Assembly (NCBI GenBank): GCA_036250225.1
Contig: JAPZLL010000008.1
Location: 806,001 to 870,000 of the forward strand
From: Cercophora sp. LCS_1
Taxonomy: Eukaryota; Ascomycota; Sordariomycetes; Sordariales; Lasiosphaeriaceae
Length of the DNA: 64,000 nt
Reading direction: 5' to 3'
Program-made: the position numbers and the translations under genes
Part shown: piece after piece, positions 21,347 through 32,030 of the stretch
How positions within the stretch are numbered: position 1 is the first letter of the stretch
Layout of the letters: every line of letters begins with the position of its first letter
Notes under the pieces: model-generated
Told to the model about the DNA's origin: nothing
Database searches by the model: none
The model's input: only the letters and a program-made list of their open reading frames with translations

Positions 21347-24007
21347 CTACTCCTCGTCCTCCTCCTCTTCGGCCTCCTCCTCCGAGTCGCCCGGGAAAAC
21401 CCGACGATCTCGGAGGAGTGCCTCCCCCGACGGCTTACCCCCCGTAGGGGGCGCCCGACGCCGCAACACCACACGACGCCCACTGGCGCCACCACCGCCC
21501 GCACCCGACACCCCACCACCACCCGCCGCGCCACCGCCAGCCGCCGCCGCGCCGCCCACAACCACCACGCTACCACCGCCAACAGCACCACCACCCAGCA
21601 AACCAACAACGCCACCGCCACCGCCAACGGCAACCGCCACACCCGCAGCGGCCACGGCGCCACCCGCGACCTTGCGGCTCACCAGCGCCGGCACGGGCAA
21701 CCCGGCCGACGCTGGCTCGCCCTTCTTCTTCCTCCCCGCCCGCGCCCGGGGTTTGGGCGGGGCCTTGGGGGCCCTCCCCGTCTTCTTGGTCGCCGCCTTC
21801 CGCCGCGGCTTCCTCTCGACGTACTCGTCGTCGTCCTTGTCCTCCCGAGGGGGAGGAGAAGGCGACGGCGAGCGTCGACAGGGCGCCGCAGCGGAAGGCA
21901 CCACGAGGGCAACGGCAGGGGCGACCGGGGAAGGGCGGGCGGGCACAGGAGGGGCAGGCGGGGCAGGCACCGCAAAAAGGGGCTGGGCCCCCTCGCCGGT
22001 GGCCGAAGCCAGGGCAGGCAACGGCGCCACGGGGTCGAAGCCGCGCAGGAACGGCTCCGCCATCACGTCGGCGGGCGTGATGTGCCCCATGGCGGGGCGA
22101 GGGGGGACGCCGGCGGCAGCCAGCACACGGCGCGGCGACGGGGGCACCCACGCGGTTTGGCCAACCACTGTGGCCAGCTGGAATGCCGCGTCGGACATTC
22201 CAGCTGGCCCCAGGGCCGGCAGGAGGCTACCCAGGGGGGGTCGGTCCCTGGGGTTGGCATCATACCCCGTGCCAAGGGGAGCAAAACCAGAACCAAAACT
22301 GGCAGGGCCAGCATCAGGGCCGCCAAAACCGCCAGCAGGACCAGGGGCAGCAGGGTCGAAATTGCCGGCAAAAGGGTTGGGAAAGGTCCCAGGTTGCTGC
22401 TGCTGCTGGTACTGTTGCTGGTACTGCTGCTGCTGGTTGCCGTTGCCGATGCCGCTGTCGAAGAGAGGGCCGCCAAACGGGGCTTGGTTCTGAATGTTGC
22501 CATGCTGGCCCTGATGATCGTTGCCCTGTTGCTGCTCAGGGTCTTGGTTGCCGGTGGTCGGGGGTCCCAGGACTCGGTCAAGCTCAAGAAGGAAATCAAG
22601 GGTAAATTCACCTCCCTGGTCATCTTCGCCCATCTGCTCGTCGTTCTGAGCCGTCTGCTGCTGTGCCTGCTGCGCCTGCCGCTGGGCGTCATCGAGAATA
22701 GCTCTGAGCTCCTCGTCGGTAGGCGGGATGAGGTTCTCGTTAGGAAATTCCACCTCGAAATAGAATTGGTCGTCGCCAGGGCCGGGAAGTTCGCTGTCAT
22801 GGTCCACGAAAGGGTCCTCCATGTCCAGGTACGGAAGAGGCTGGCCAAGGTACGGAACGGGCTGGAGCAAAAGATCGAGGCGGTTCGCTTCGTTGTTCGA
22901 TTCGATCATCGTCTCATACAGCTGGTCGAGGTGCTCAAGGCCCAAATCGATTGCGTCGACGTCCTCCTGGCTCTGTGCGGTGTTCTCTGCGGTGGAGGCT
23001 GGGATCTCGAAACCGAAAATATCGTCGTCCTGGGCGTTCTGCTGGTTCTGATCGTTCTGAGCAATGTCTTGTGCAAGTTGCGTGAAGGGATCCTAGTCCA
23101 CACGCGCGTTGAAGACATTGACATCGTGCTGCTGCGAGAACTGCATGCCTTGGATGTTGTTCGAGGGGTTCATGCCCTGCTGGTCGTTGAAGCCGCCTTG
23201 GTGAAACCATCCAAGGTTCACGGCACCCTCGAGAGCTTGAATATGGCCATGGGCATTGTTCAAAGTACCACCAAAAGAGGCTTCGGGCATCTGGGTGAGT
23301 CTCGGATCGATAAGGTCGGGGTTCCACAAGCTCTGGTTACTGTGATGAGGTCCATGTGCCTTTGGCGGTGGTCAGCAAGTCAATGAGCCTGGGGTGCGTG
23401 TGGTGGTACTTACAGTGACAGGGCGAGGGTCCTGGTTGGCGTTGCTGCCGCTATCGTCGTTGTCCGAGTTCCAGTAGATCACGGGATCCATTCCGTACGA
23501 GGGCATTCCCGAGTAGTCGGGTGCTGTATCTGTCGACCGATTCGCTGTCAAGAAAGCAATGAGCTCCTCAGGTGCCATGGGAGGGGTCTCTCTGGTGGCA
23601 TGATTGGGCATCGCCGTGGGCAGAAAAGAAGCTATCCAAGCTCTGGGGCCGGTATCCTCGTTGCTGTGGCCACCGTGGGCCTGGTTGTGATCGTTGTTAG
23701 CCGTGGTGGCGTCCTCCTCCTTGTTCTCGTCGCCGTCGACGTCCATATCATCGCTATCGTCCTCGTTCTCCTCCTCGACAGCCTCGTTGCCTGTAGCCTG
23801 CTGGTTCCTGAAGACCTCCGAGGGGCCAGGACCGTCGTGGTTCAAGGGCAGGCTGGGAAAGGCACAATGGGGGGCCAGAGCCGCATTGTAGGGCACATCT
23901 TGGTGCACGAACGTGGGTCTATCGGCTCTGGTAGGGCCATCGTCGTTATCTGCGTAGCGGCCCGGAAGTCGGCGCTGCGAGGCGTCACGTAGGCGCATGG
24001 GAGACAT
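21347..24007 (-). CDS. Q/N-rich low-complexity protein with in-frame TAG, function unknown
   Basis: Exon 1 is 23414-24007 (MSPMRLRDASQRRLPGRYAD...), followed by a 54-nt intron (23360-23413, GTAAGT...CAAAG) and exon 2 from 23359. Exon 2 reads in frame to a TAG at 23093-23095 and continues open in the same frame for 582 more codons to a stop at 21347. Composition runs from acidic Asn/Asp-rich, to Gln/Asn-rich with QQQ runs, to Pro/Ala-rich. A Lys/Arg-rich AT-hook-like patch follows (KPRRKAATKKTGRAPKAP), then a Gly/Ala/Val-rich stretch and an acidic tail EEEAEEEEDEE. No catalytic domain is recognised. The TAG could be removed by a 66-nt in-frame intron (donor GTCAAT, acceptor CTCAG), or the gene may be broken. 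A degenerate partial copy lies at 24.4-25.2 kb. Confidence 0.5.
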
Positions 24008-24399
24008 TCTTGGCTGGTTAAAATACGTTCGTCGAGGGTATTTATGCGTTCGTCGGGCGCACTTGGGGGTTAACCGAAGGTATGGAGGCGTTTTTCAAAG
24101 GTAATTAGACGCTATTAAACTATTAGCCCCTATATACACCATACACAATGCGCACATCAGTCGGTTATAGACCTCATCAGCTTCAGTCAATATACCCAGT
24201 CCCTGACACGTGATCAGACTAGACCCTTTCCTCCAATAGCAGCTGCTATGGGGAGCATAGTGCCGGTAATGAGAAGCTCAAAACTGGTTGCAAAAGGGAG
24301 GCTGAGAGGGTAGAAGGGGATGATTTTGGCTCTCATAGGCCTCTGGACGACAGCTCCTGTCCAAGGTGTGTCCAAAGTGTGCTCTTCATTGTCGTAAGC

Positions 24400-25180
24400 T
24401 GCCTGGCTGCTGCCTCACTTGTCATAGTTGAAAGGCCAAATTCCATGCGAGGAGCAAGCCGGGCACAAGGCCGGGCAAGAGGCCGTGGAAGCTGCTGGGG
24501 AATTGCCCACGGTGCGGTTTTCGGGCCGGGCATGGACCCGGGCAACCAGGAGGGGAAAAAGCGAAGAGCTGGGTGACCGCGCGGGTAAGGGAACGGCGAA
24601 GGGATTGCGATGCCGAGGGAAATGCAGGCAACGAGCTAGCGACGGGATATCGATGAGGGCAACGGACAGGGGAGTCCTGCGGGCAACGATCTGGTGAAGA
24701 CATCGCGGCGCGGTCGTCGAGGCGGCCACTGATCCGGGCAACTAGATGGCGAAATGATTGCGATGAGGGCAAAAAACAGAAGTCTGTTGCCCTCATCACT
24801 TTTCATTCCCCGAGCGCTTGCCCGCGCAGTCCTCCGGCCTGTCTGCATAGCGGCCAGGTATTCGGGGCTGTGACGCGTTGGAGACATCTTGCCTGTAAAG
24901 CGGCGAGAGGCTGGTCCGAGGAGATATTGAGGCGTTCGGAAAAGGTGTGGAGACATTGACGGGAATCAGGACTGACAGGACGAGGCTCAAGGCGCGAGAG
25001 AAGAACTGGGTGTCGAGAACCGAAGACGGATAATGACAGGGGCAACGGATGAGGGAGACATGCCGGCAACGATGTGGTAAAGGCAACCCAACTGGACACT
25101 AGGCGTAACTGCCTTGGTCAAGTTTGAGAAGGAAATTCGCCTTGCTGGTCGTCTTGGTTCATCTGCTGGTGTAGATGAAT
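24400..25180 (-). pseudogene. Degenerate partial copy of the Q/N-rich gene in GTTGCCC repeats
   Basis: On the minus strand, 24830-24890 encodes NASQPRIPGRYAD, closely matching DASQRRLPGRYAD of the gene starting at 24007, with a small deletion and broken frame. Around 25108-25165 the plus strand again resembles 22573-22640 of the same gene (CTTGGTCAAGTTTGAGAAGG versus CTCGGTCAAGCTCAAGAAGG). Between and around these pieces a GTTGCCC(T/G)-type motif recurs roughly every 25-40 bp. I infer a duplication that has decayed and acquired repeat structure. Confidence 0.5.
24763..24798. repeat. Inverted repeat / hairpin
   Basis: Arms GATGAGGGCA and TGCCCTCATC are perfect complements. Inside them ACAGA and TCTGT pair as well, with a 4-A bulge on one side and a 2-nt loop. 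In total about 15 bp could pair. The outer arms match the local GTTGCCCTCATC repeat unit in inverted orientation. Confidence 0.6.
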
Positions 25181-26329
25181 CGCCGCTAGCTGATTGATGA
25201 CCAAGAGGCATCAGTTGATGCGGTGACGCGTAAATAGTGTTAGGGGAACAAACGAGGCCGAGTTCCAAAGCCCAACTAGTGGCGACGCAAGGAGAGATGT
25301 AGGGAATAACTTGAGGGTATTGCGGGTGTTCAAGTTCCCCAAGAGGCACTTGACTTGGGTGAGGGCAGGCAAGAGAGGACTCGAGGACTGCCTCGAGGAT
25401 CAACCAAAACATCGCAAAAGTAAGACGCGCGAAACAGAAAAGGGTTCCTGAAGGTGATGACTGAAGCTAAGAGACCGATAAAAAAGGTGGAAGCAATCAC
25501 GGCATGAGGCGAGATGTGGGGGATAGGGGGTTGAATACATACCAAAGGTTGTTGTTGGTCTGGGGAAGAAGAAGAGAGGAGAGAGAAAGGTCGAGGTGGT
25601 GGGTTTTTGTAGACGGCCAGGCGCTTGGGCCACCAGGCTCTACAGCGAAACGAAAGCCCTTATTCAGAGAAGAGTCCGAGCTCCCTATTGTCTTTCGTCC
25701 GGAGTCGTGTTGTTTGTTTACGTGGTGATGCTAGGGAAAGACCGGATAGTTGAATATCGCCCGCTCACCGAGGCATACACACCGCCACAGCGCCTCCCAG
25801 ATTCAACCAAAAGCTTTTGAGCGCTTAAGGCTGTCTGTTCTTTATGTGTTTACATTGTGATACCCTGTGCTCGGAGTTTTAAAGGCCAGATTAACGTCAC
25901 GAGGTCCATTTGCTGGGTTTGATTTCTCGAGGCCCCCCTGCAAGCGGTTCTCTTTGACAGCAATGCCACAGCTCCAACACTGCGTCCGAGGCAATACCGT
26001 GTAAATAAATACCATGGCAAACTCTGATCTTAAATAGCTAGCGCTAGCACGCTCTCGAGCATCCACTCAATAGACCAAAACCCTGCTCGCAAGAATAGCT
26101 ACTGTTCAGCCACTCTCGTCAACACGTTCATGTCTTTGAGCTCGGTTCACATCCAGAGGACAGGAAGAACAATGTTGTAATTGGCAGCTATTTGAAATCG
26201 AAGACAGGGTTGTGTAGCTGCAACTATGCTCCCATGCAGAGGCACACAACAAACCAAGATTCCATCCAAGTTTCGCTCCCCATACCTCTGTGAATTAATC
26301 CCTTGTTCTTATAAATTGGACTTATAGAG

Positions 26330-27000
26330 CGCCGCCGGTTTGCATCTCAAAGAAAGGGGCAATAACAAATCCCCCATCGCCGAGGGCGACCAGATTGTGG
26401 TGGCTATTTCCGCCGGCGTTGAGGATCCCCTTCAAGTTGGAGGGAAACACTATGTAGTTGCATAAGCACCTATCCCCAGTGGTTGCCATCCGAAGTCGCG
26501 AACCTCAAAGGCTTGGCACCTTGAAAAAAGCTCGTGACCACTTTGAAGAAAAGTGTGGGGCTATTAGGGCGAAGTGGCAAGGGATTTTGGTTTCATGACT
26601 GGGGGAGAGAGCGATGTCCAGCGTGACGTCATTGACGCTTGTCTACTCTACAACCAAGGGTGTCAGGACAGTCCAAGTGGGCAGATGGCAGACAACACAA
26701 AGCCCCTGCCGTTCTTTGATGGCAGGTTCAGGTCAAGCACAATATTTGCAGACGGCGCATTAAGTTCTGGGTTTGAGGCTAGGCTCATGTTGTAAGAAGA
26801 TGTGCTCTGTGTGTGCCCCATACCATACTCAAGGCAGGAACGATACAGGTTGGCGACGACGTCAGGTACTTGGGGTTTAGACCCAAGCCGTGATAGAATC
26901 CCACCGAGGAAGTTCAGGAAATGGCAGAAGAAATCAACCCAGTCCTCTTCTCAGGCACAGCAAAAACAAGCAGCAGAAGAGGATTCCATTGCCTGAAGAC
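26330..27000 (-). pseudogene. Scrambled coding relic, unidentified
   Basis: The minus strand contains consecutive protein-like stretches in different frames. The first is EDWVDFFCHFLNFLGG leading into an open stretch ending AICPLGLS-stop (about 26995 to 26675). The next is TSVNDVTLDIALSP...SRAFFKVPSL-stop (about 26645-26510). The last is NYIVFPSNLKGILNAGGNSH ending in FFEMQTGGAL-stop (about 26465-26330). The joins need frame changes and no clean GT-AG introns were found, so I read it as a decayed gene. A multi-intron gene remains possible. Family not recognised. Confidence 0.35.
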
Positions 27001-27237
27001 ACCAGCATGATCCATTTTCAAAGTATAACGAAGCACACATGATAAATGGTTACTAACATCCAAGGCGGTCAGCCGAATCTCAGCCTTGCACAATTTGTGG
27101 CAGACAATGACGTCATTTGTTTACATGGTGATGTTTCCATATCAGACCACACAAGTCAGCAGGCAAAAGAGACGCTCGGGCCAAGTCAGGATCAATGCTG
27201 ATGGGGCAAACAAGGCAAAAGGTCCAAAAAGAATGAG

Positions 27238-27339
27238 CACTCCCCCCAGGAGTCGAACCTGGGTGCTCCCCCCTTGGTAGCAAAGAAATATAGTACATCC
27301 AAGAAAAGGGGGGTGTGTTAACCGCTACACCAGGGAGCC
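27238..27339 (-). tRNA. Intron-containing tRNA or tRNA pseudogene, anticodon uncertain
   Basis: The minus strand carries a pol III A-box-like sequence (TGGTGTAGCGG), a perfect B box (GGTTCGACTCC), a D stem GTGT/ACAC, a T stem CCAGG/CCTGG and an anticodon stem CCCCC/GGGGG. About 28 extra nt sit in the anticodon loop, as expected for a tRNA intron. A TTTTT terminator follows about 9 nt past the 3' end. The acceptor stem pairs only with wobble or a one-base shift. The loop (CTTTTCT) would give anticodon UUU but has C at position 37, where a purine is expected. The D arm resembles tRNA-Glu. It is either a divergent tRNA or a decayed one. Confidence 0.55.
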
Positions 27340-28529
27340 GGCGCGTTTGATGTCAGTCCTGCTTGGTATTCATGTTTATATTCCCCTGAGGGCTGTAATC
27401 AGACAATGAAGGAGCAAGATCGCTGTCGGACTCCGGCCGTTGCGCATTGACACAATTACAACAACTAACTCGTGACCAAGAATTCACACACGTCAACCGC
27501 AAACCCAGTCAATTGAAGCAACACCACAGCTTCGTATCGCCAGGATCGCGATGCAAAGTCAGGGGTAAGCAAACAAAGACCTATCGCCGCGACAACCACC
27601 TGACATCTCTGACAGTCTCCCAGGCACCCAAACACGACAAACGCTCCTCTATCCCCTGCGCGACTGGCAATGCGTTCTGCTTGACACGGGAGACAAGCGA
27701 CGCGAAATATATAACCGGAATACCCATCGCCTAGCCTCGCGCATATACACCTAGCCGAAACACATCTTGAAGCCATAGAGGGCTCGACTGCCCATCATAG
27801 AGTAGCTCTTGTCCTCAAGTACTCCCACCAGAGAGATGTTGACAAGTACTCCCACCAGAGAGATGTTGACAAGATACCTAGATGAAGCGCTCTCCAACAG
27901 TCATATGCATTCCGCAATGCAGATGGCGCTGTTGTCGAGAAGAGACAGCTCCATGTATCCACACAATTCCCTCGGTATCATCAAGCTTGTAGCCACAATC
28001 TTCATCGTCGAGGTCCTGTTCTCGCCCGTTACCATCCTGCTTGGCGACCCCACAACTGGCGATATCGAGCCTCAACAGAGCATCATGCCGTCCTCTTCAA
28101 TCGTCACTCGCGACAACATGGCTCCAATCTCCATCACGGTATTCAACGCTGACAACGGCGTGTGTCACCTTGCCAATTGCCATTGAAGGCCCGTTGCGCC
28201 ACCCAACACACAACTTGACTGATATGAGCCGGAGGTTGTATCGATTGACATGGTTCTCGGTAGCAATCAAATGCGTGGAGGATGGAGACGGATAGGACAT
28301 GAGAGCACCCGCATGCTCATCTTGTTTGCTGGTTGTAGGCCTAGCTGGTTGGGGAGTCGCGACCCGACAGAATGGTAACACCTGCGATTGGCTTCACCCC
28401 TGCAAAGCGCCAACCGCCCACCAGGGTCATCCAGCCATTTACTGTGTAAAGGTCGGGAGCGCCCATTTGTTGCTCGTCCCTCCAAATTCTGAACATTCAA
28501 CATTTCAGTCCCCACCCGACTTCGTGCCA
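27340..28529. other. Intergenic region with a perfect 27-bp tandem duplication
   Basis: The unit starting AAGTACTCCCACCAGAGAG occurs twice head-to-tail without mismatch (27817-27843 and 27844-27870). An open frame (27809-28186) runs through it but shows no recognisable domain. No other gene seen. Confidence 0.45.
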
Positions 28530-29947
28530 ATGGCGTCCAAGCGAGGGTTCTTGGACGCGGTGTTGGAGAGCAACAAACGGCACAAGTCTTACACAGCTAT
28601 CGTGTCACGCCCATTGCAGCCGTTCAATTTTGCCTTGGCCAGTCTCGCGAAACTGCCCGACAATGCTGTTCTAGAAATCGTCGACATCCTCCAGGCCACC
28701 AGCCCATGCACCTTGCCAGGCCTCGCATTGGTTTGCTCATATCTCTACCAGCAGACACGCTCGGTGCAATACCATCCATGACGTCCATGCAGGAGCTCCA
28801 TTGGAGCTGTATGGCCATGCCGGATCTGATTTTCAAGGGGCTCGAGGAACGCCCCAACATACGACTGCACCTGAAAGCCTGGCGCGGGATCAAAGCCGAC
28901 AGTCCCATTTCCCATCTTCAAGCTCTACTTGGTCACTTGAAAGGGAATGCAAACCTCCACGCATTAGACATCAGGATCGTATTTCTTGCTCCACAGTCGC
29001 CAACTCCCGTGATGCATCCCCTCAAGTCGGTATTAACCTCATGTCCGAATATCCGCAATCTGATGCTCGACATCGAAGTCATTCCGAGCTATAGTGCCGA
29101 ACGAGAGAATTGCGGGCTTGGCCTAGTCGTGGGCGAGCGACTGCCTCCCCTAGAGAGCCTGAGGGTTCGGAACTATGCCTGGAGAAACCCAGCTCCATTC
29201 GACCCGGAGGCAGTCCCTGAAGCAGAGTACTGGGCTAACGACTTTGACTGGACACGCCTCCGAAACCTCCATCTCGGTTCCCGTCCTGAAGCGCAACTTT
29301 GGCCCCTGGCTGCCCGCCTCATATCGCTAAAATGCCTCCAGCTCGAGCTCGGGTTTCACCTCGACGAAGTCATCCAGTTTTTGCGCAGTCTCCCACCTAC
29401 GGCCCAACTAGAAGATGCAACTCTCCTTTTCCTCCCAGAAGCGTCCCTCCTCCCAACAACCATCCGCACTTTAGCCATCAAGTAGGGCCGCTTGAGTAAC
29501 TACGACCTCGTCCAGCTGCGCGAGGCACTGCCTGTTCTCGCATCGCTCAGCCTCACGGTCACTGGTGTATCTCCCGGAAACGACTGGCCAATACCAACCA
29601 GGTTCCTTGGATCCTTCCCTCATCTCAGGGAGCTATCTCTCTTCTTCGAAATTCCCACTTCGCCACAACTGAGCCTCGGTGGCCCGCTCCCCATGCCAGC
29701 ACTGACCTACAAGTCAGCAGCGGACCTATTTTCACAGATCCACGCCCACCCAAAACCCTTGACCCGGGTGAAGCTGGGCCAGGGTAAATGGTACGATGGC
29801 CGAGCTCGGCCCCATGCTTCAACAGCCGACGGCCAGAAACGTTCCGTAGACGAGGACCAGTGGCGCTACAATGTATTGACGAGCTTGAGTACCGTTTTTG
29901 GTCTACAGAGAGGCACACTTGGCGGTCATCTCGAGATGCCATCCTGA
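28530..29947 (+). pseudogene. F-box/LRR-like gene, broken
   Basis: The first frame begins MASKRGFLDAVLESNKRHK and carries an F-box-like segment (LAKLPDNAVLEIVDILQ), ending at a stop at 28779-28781. The following coding signal lies in another frame (from about 28780). It is leucine-rich (NANLHALDIRIVFL, LRNLHLGSRPEAQL, LISLKCLQLELGFHLDE), then hits one in-frame TAG at 29483-29485 and continues in that same frame to 29947 with similar Leu-rich content. One frameshift plus one stop suggests an inactivated gene. F-box adaptor genes are a large, fast-turning family in filamentous fungi. Confidence 0.6.
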
Positions 29948-31124
29948 ATCTAAAACGTTTATTGTGTCCACCTAATCGCGTGAAGCTCAAAGATTTGTAA
30001 CCGCAACATAGCGTGCATGATTGGCAATATCAATAGTTGAGATGAGCCATTGGACCGTGAAGTTCCACATCTCCAACCCGCGGGCAAGAACCCCTTACCT
30101 CGGCTGGAGGGATATTGCCAACTGAAGAATCAAACAGTTCGCTCAACAGCCGCCATGATGTCCATCCAAACATTGCAGCATCGGTAGCGCACGTGTGAAA
30201 TCCCCAAGACCCATAATCCACCAGCATCAGGGCCGTGAATTCTGCACCGTCACAGCTGGGCAAAGAGACTCCTCCCCCAGAGGTTTCTCTCCTCACGTCA
30301 TAAAACGTTGCTTGGCCTACCGATGACGCCGGACGCCAATGGCCGGTCAGTCAGAGGGATGATCTCGTTGTCTGACGTGTGGTAGCTCAACCTCCCCGTC
30401 CAAACCTCTTCGTTCAAACCGCCCGTCCTAAATCATGACTGATCACATCCCCGAAATCGACTAGACGCCACCACTATGACGTCCTCAATCCACCAGTGAA
30501 GGTGTCCATGTCTGCTTCTCGGTCTGGCCTTTGATCAGCCTCGGGAAACAAAAACGAGCAGGCAAGGCATGACGCAGTTGCGTCTTACCAGACTGATACC
30601 GGAGAATGGCTTGCGGAACGGCTCGCTCACGTATACAAGGGGAACAACCAGCATCCCATGACCCGTATCATCGGGCGATATTACATCTACACAAACACTG
30701 TGCGCTATCCGAAAGCGGGAGGCCTTATACCGTCGAATACCCCATGCCGGAACCCCGAGCTAACCACCAGTCTACGTCTACGGTGTCCTGCTCATGCATG
30801 CTACGCCATGAACTGGAAATAATGAACCTCGAGTGTCCAAAAAAAAACCGCCCACTAATGCAATGCTGCCTCTCTCTGAGTGAAATCAGGGGGCCATCCA
30901 AGCGCCAAACACCAATGCACCGCTGGTCCGGATCACTAGCCAAGTCAACCCCGACCTGTGCCCCACGGTGGGCCGACATGCCTCCAGACCAGAACCGAAT
31001 CTATCCCGCCGCCGGACAAACACGCCCCCGGAATCATCTCCAGACCAGAAATGGTCCAGAATAAAGACACCAACCACCCAGACCATCATCCCCCAGCCGT
31101 GACCAGAACGCACCCAGACGAGAC
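29948..31124. other. Intergenic region
   Basis: About 1.2 kb between the broken F-box gene and the phosphatase-like gene. Frames of 80-150 codons overlap both strands and carry no identifiable domain. Nothing else noted. Confidence 0.4.
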
Positions 31125-32030
31125 TCACCCCCTCTCCACAAACGGCACAAACCCTCTCCCGGTATACCTCTCCACCTCCACCTCATCAACAACCATCCCA
31201 TTCTCCTCACTCACCAACACCTCATCCACCCTCCTCTTCCCACCCTCCACCTTTTGCTCCACCCCTGCAAACCCCTGCACATCCCTCCTCGCCCGTAAAA
31301 TATCCCCATACACCTGCATGGCATTCTTGGTATCATCATCGAACATGACGCAAAACCGCTTGAGCCCGACAAACTGCACAGCCATAACCAAATCGACCGC
31401 ATACACCGTCATAATGTACGCCCCCACAACGGCCGCACTCCTCTCATTCCCCGTCTCGCACACAACCAAGACCCGTCCCCGTGGCCCCGCAAGCTCCAAA
31501 TGCGCATTGATCAGCCCCACGGCCCTGGTAAACGCCCCGGCGAGCTCCCAATGCCCCGAGATATCGATATTCTCCCTCGCGATGCCCAGCTCGGCCGCCA
31601 CCTTGTCGACGATAACAAAGCCGGTGGTGGGGAACCGCGCGTTACGCAGCGCAAGCATCATGGTGATCCCCTCGTTTGCAATGAACTGACGGTCGCGCAC
31701 GGCGCTAGCGGGCCCGAGATACATGTAGGGGAGCACCTGCTGGATCTGGCGGCGCGCTTCGTAAACCCATTGGTTGGCGTTGTCTTTGGCTGCCAGGGGA
31801 CCGTACGAGGCGACGGTTTGGAAGGCGGCTTCGGTGAGTCCTGCTGAGCCGAGGTTGCTGGGGGAGGGCGTGAGGGTGAGGGCGCGAAAGAGACCTTTGC
31901 CGCCAGCCGTGTCCATGCCCATGAAGGGCGGGACATGGATGTACGGCGGGGAGGGAGGTCGGTTGCTGAAGGGGGCTGTAGCTTCGATGGATCCCGATAT
32001 GGGTATTGGTTGGTCCATGGCGTGATCCAT
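31125..32030 (-). CDS. Dual-specificity phosphatase-like protein (atypical, STYX-like)
   Basis: 301-aa intronless protein. After a ~90-residue Pro-rich N-terminus, the region QVLPYMYLGPASAVRDRQFI...GITMMLALRNARF is the typical start of a DSP fold. The signature loop VLVVCETGNERSAAVV keeps the CX5R core (C191, R197), but the His normally preceding the Cys is Val. The following helix leads into VQFVGLKRFCVMFDDDTKNAM. Fungal relatives are annotated as tyrosine phosphatases or STYX-type pseudophosphatases. Residual activity cannot be judged from sequence. The C-terminal ~60 residues are charged and variable. Its promoter contains a perfect 21-bp direct repeat (32138-32179). Confidence 0.82.
   Translation of the reverse strand: MDHAMDQPIPISGSIEATAPFSNRPPSPPYIHVPPFMGMDTAGGKGLFRALTLTPSPSNLGSAGLTEAAFQTVASYGPLAAKDNANQWVYEARRQIQQVLPYMYLGPASAVRDRQFIANEGITMMLALRNARFPTTGFVIVDKVAAELGIARENIDISGHWELAGAFTRAVGLINAHLELAGPRGRVLVVCETGNERSAAVVGAYIMTVYAVDLVMAVQFVGLKRFCVMFDDDTKNAMQVYGDILRARRDVQGFAGVEQKVEGGKRRVDEVLVSEENGMVVDEVEVERYTGRGFVPFVERG

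Noticed and set aside
23067..23102. 36-nt intron removing the TAG (GTGTGG...CACAAG)
   Set aside because: Too short for a fungal spliceosomal intron and a poor donor. The 66-nt alternative is less unlikely.
22082..23386. 434-codon plus-strand frame
   Set aside because: It is antisense to the Q/N-rich gene; the repeats of CAG/CTG-type codons keep several frames open.
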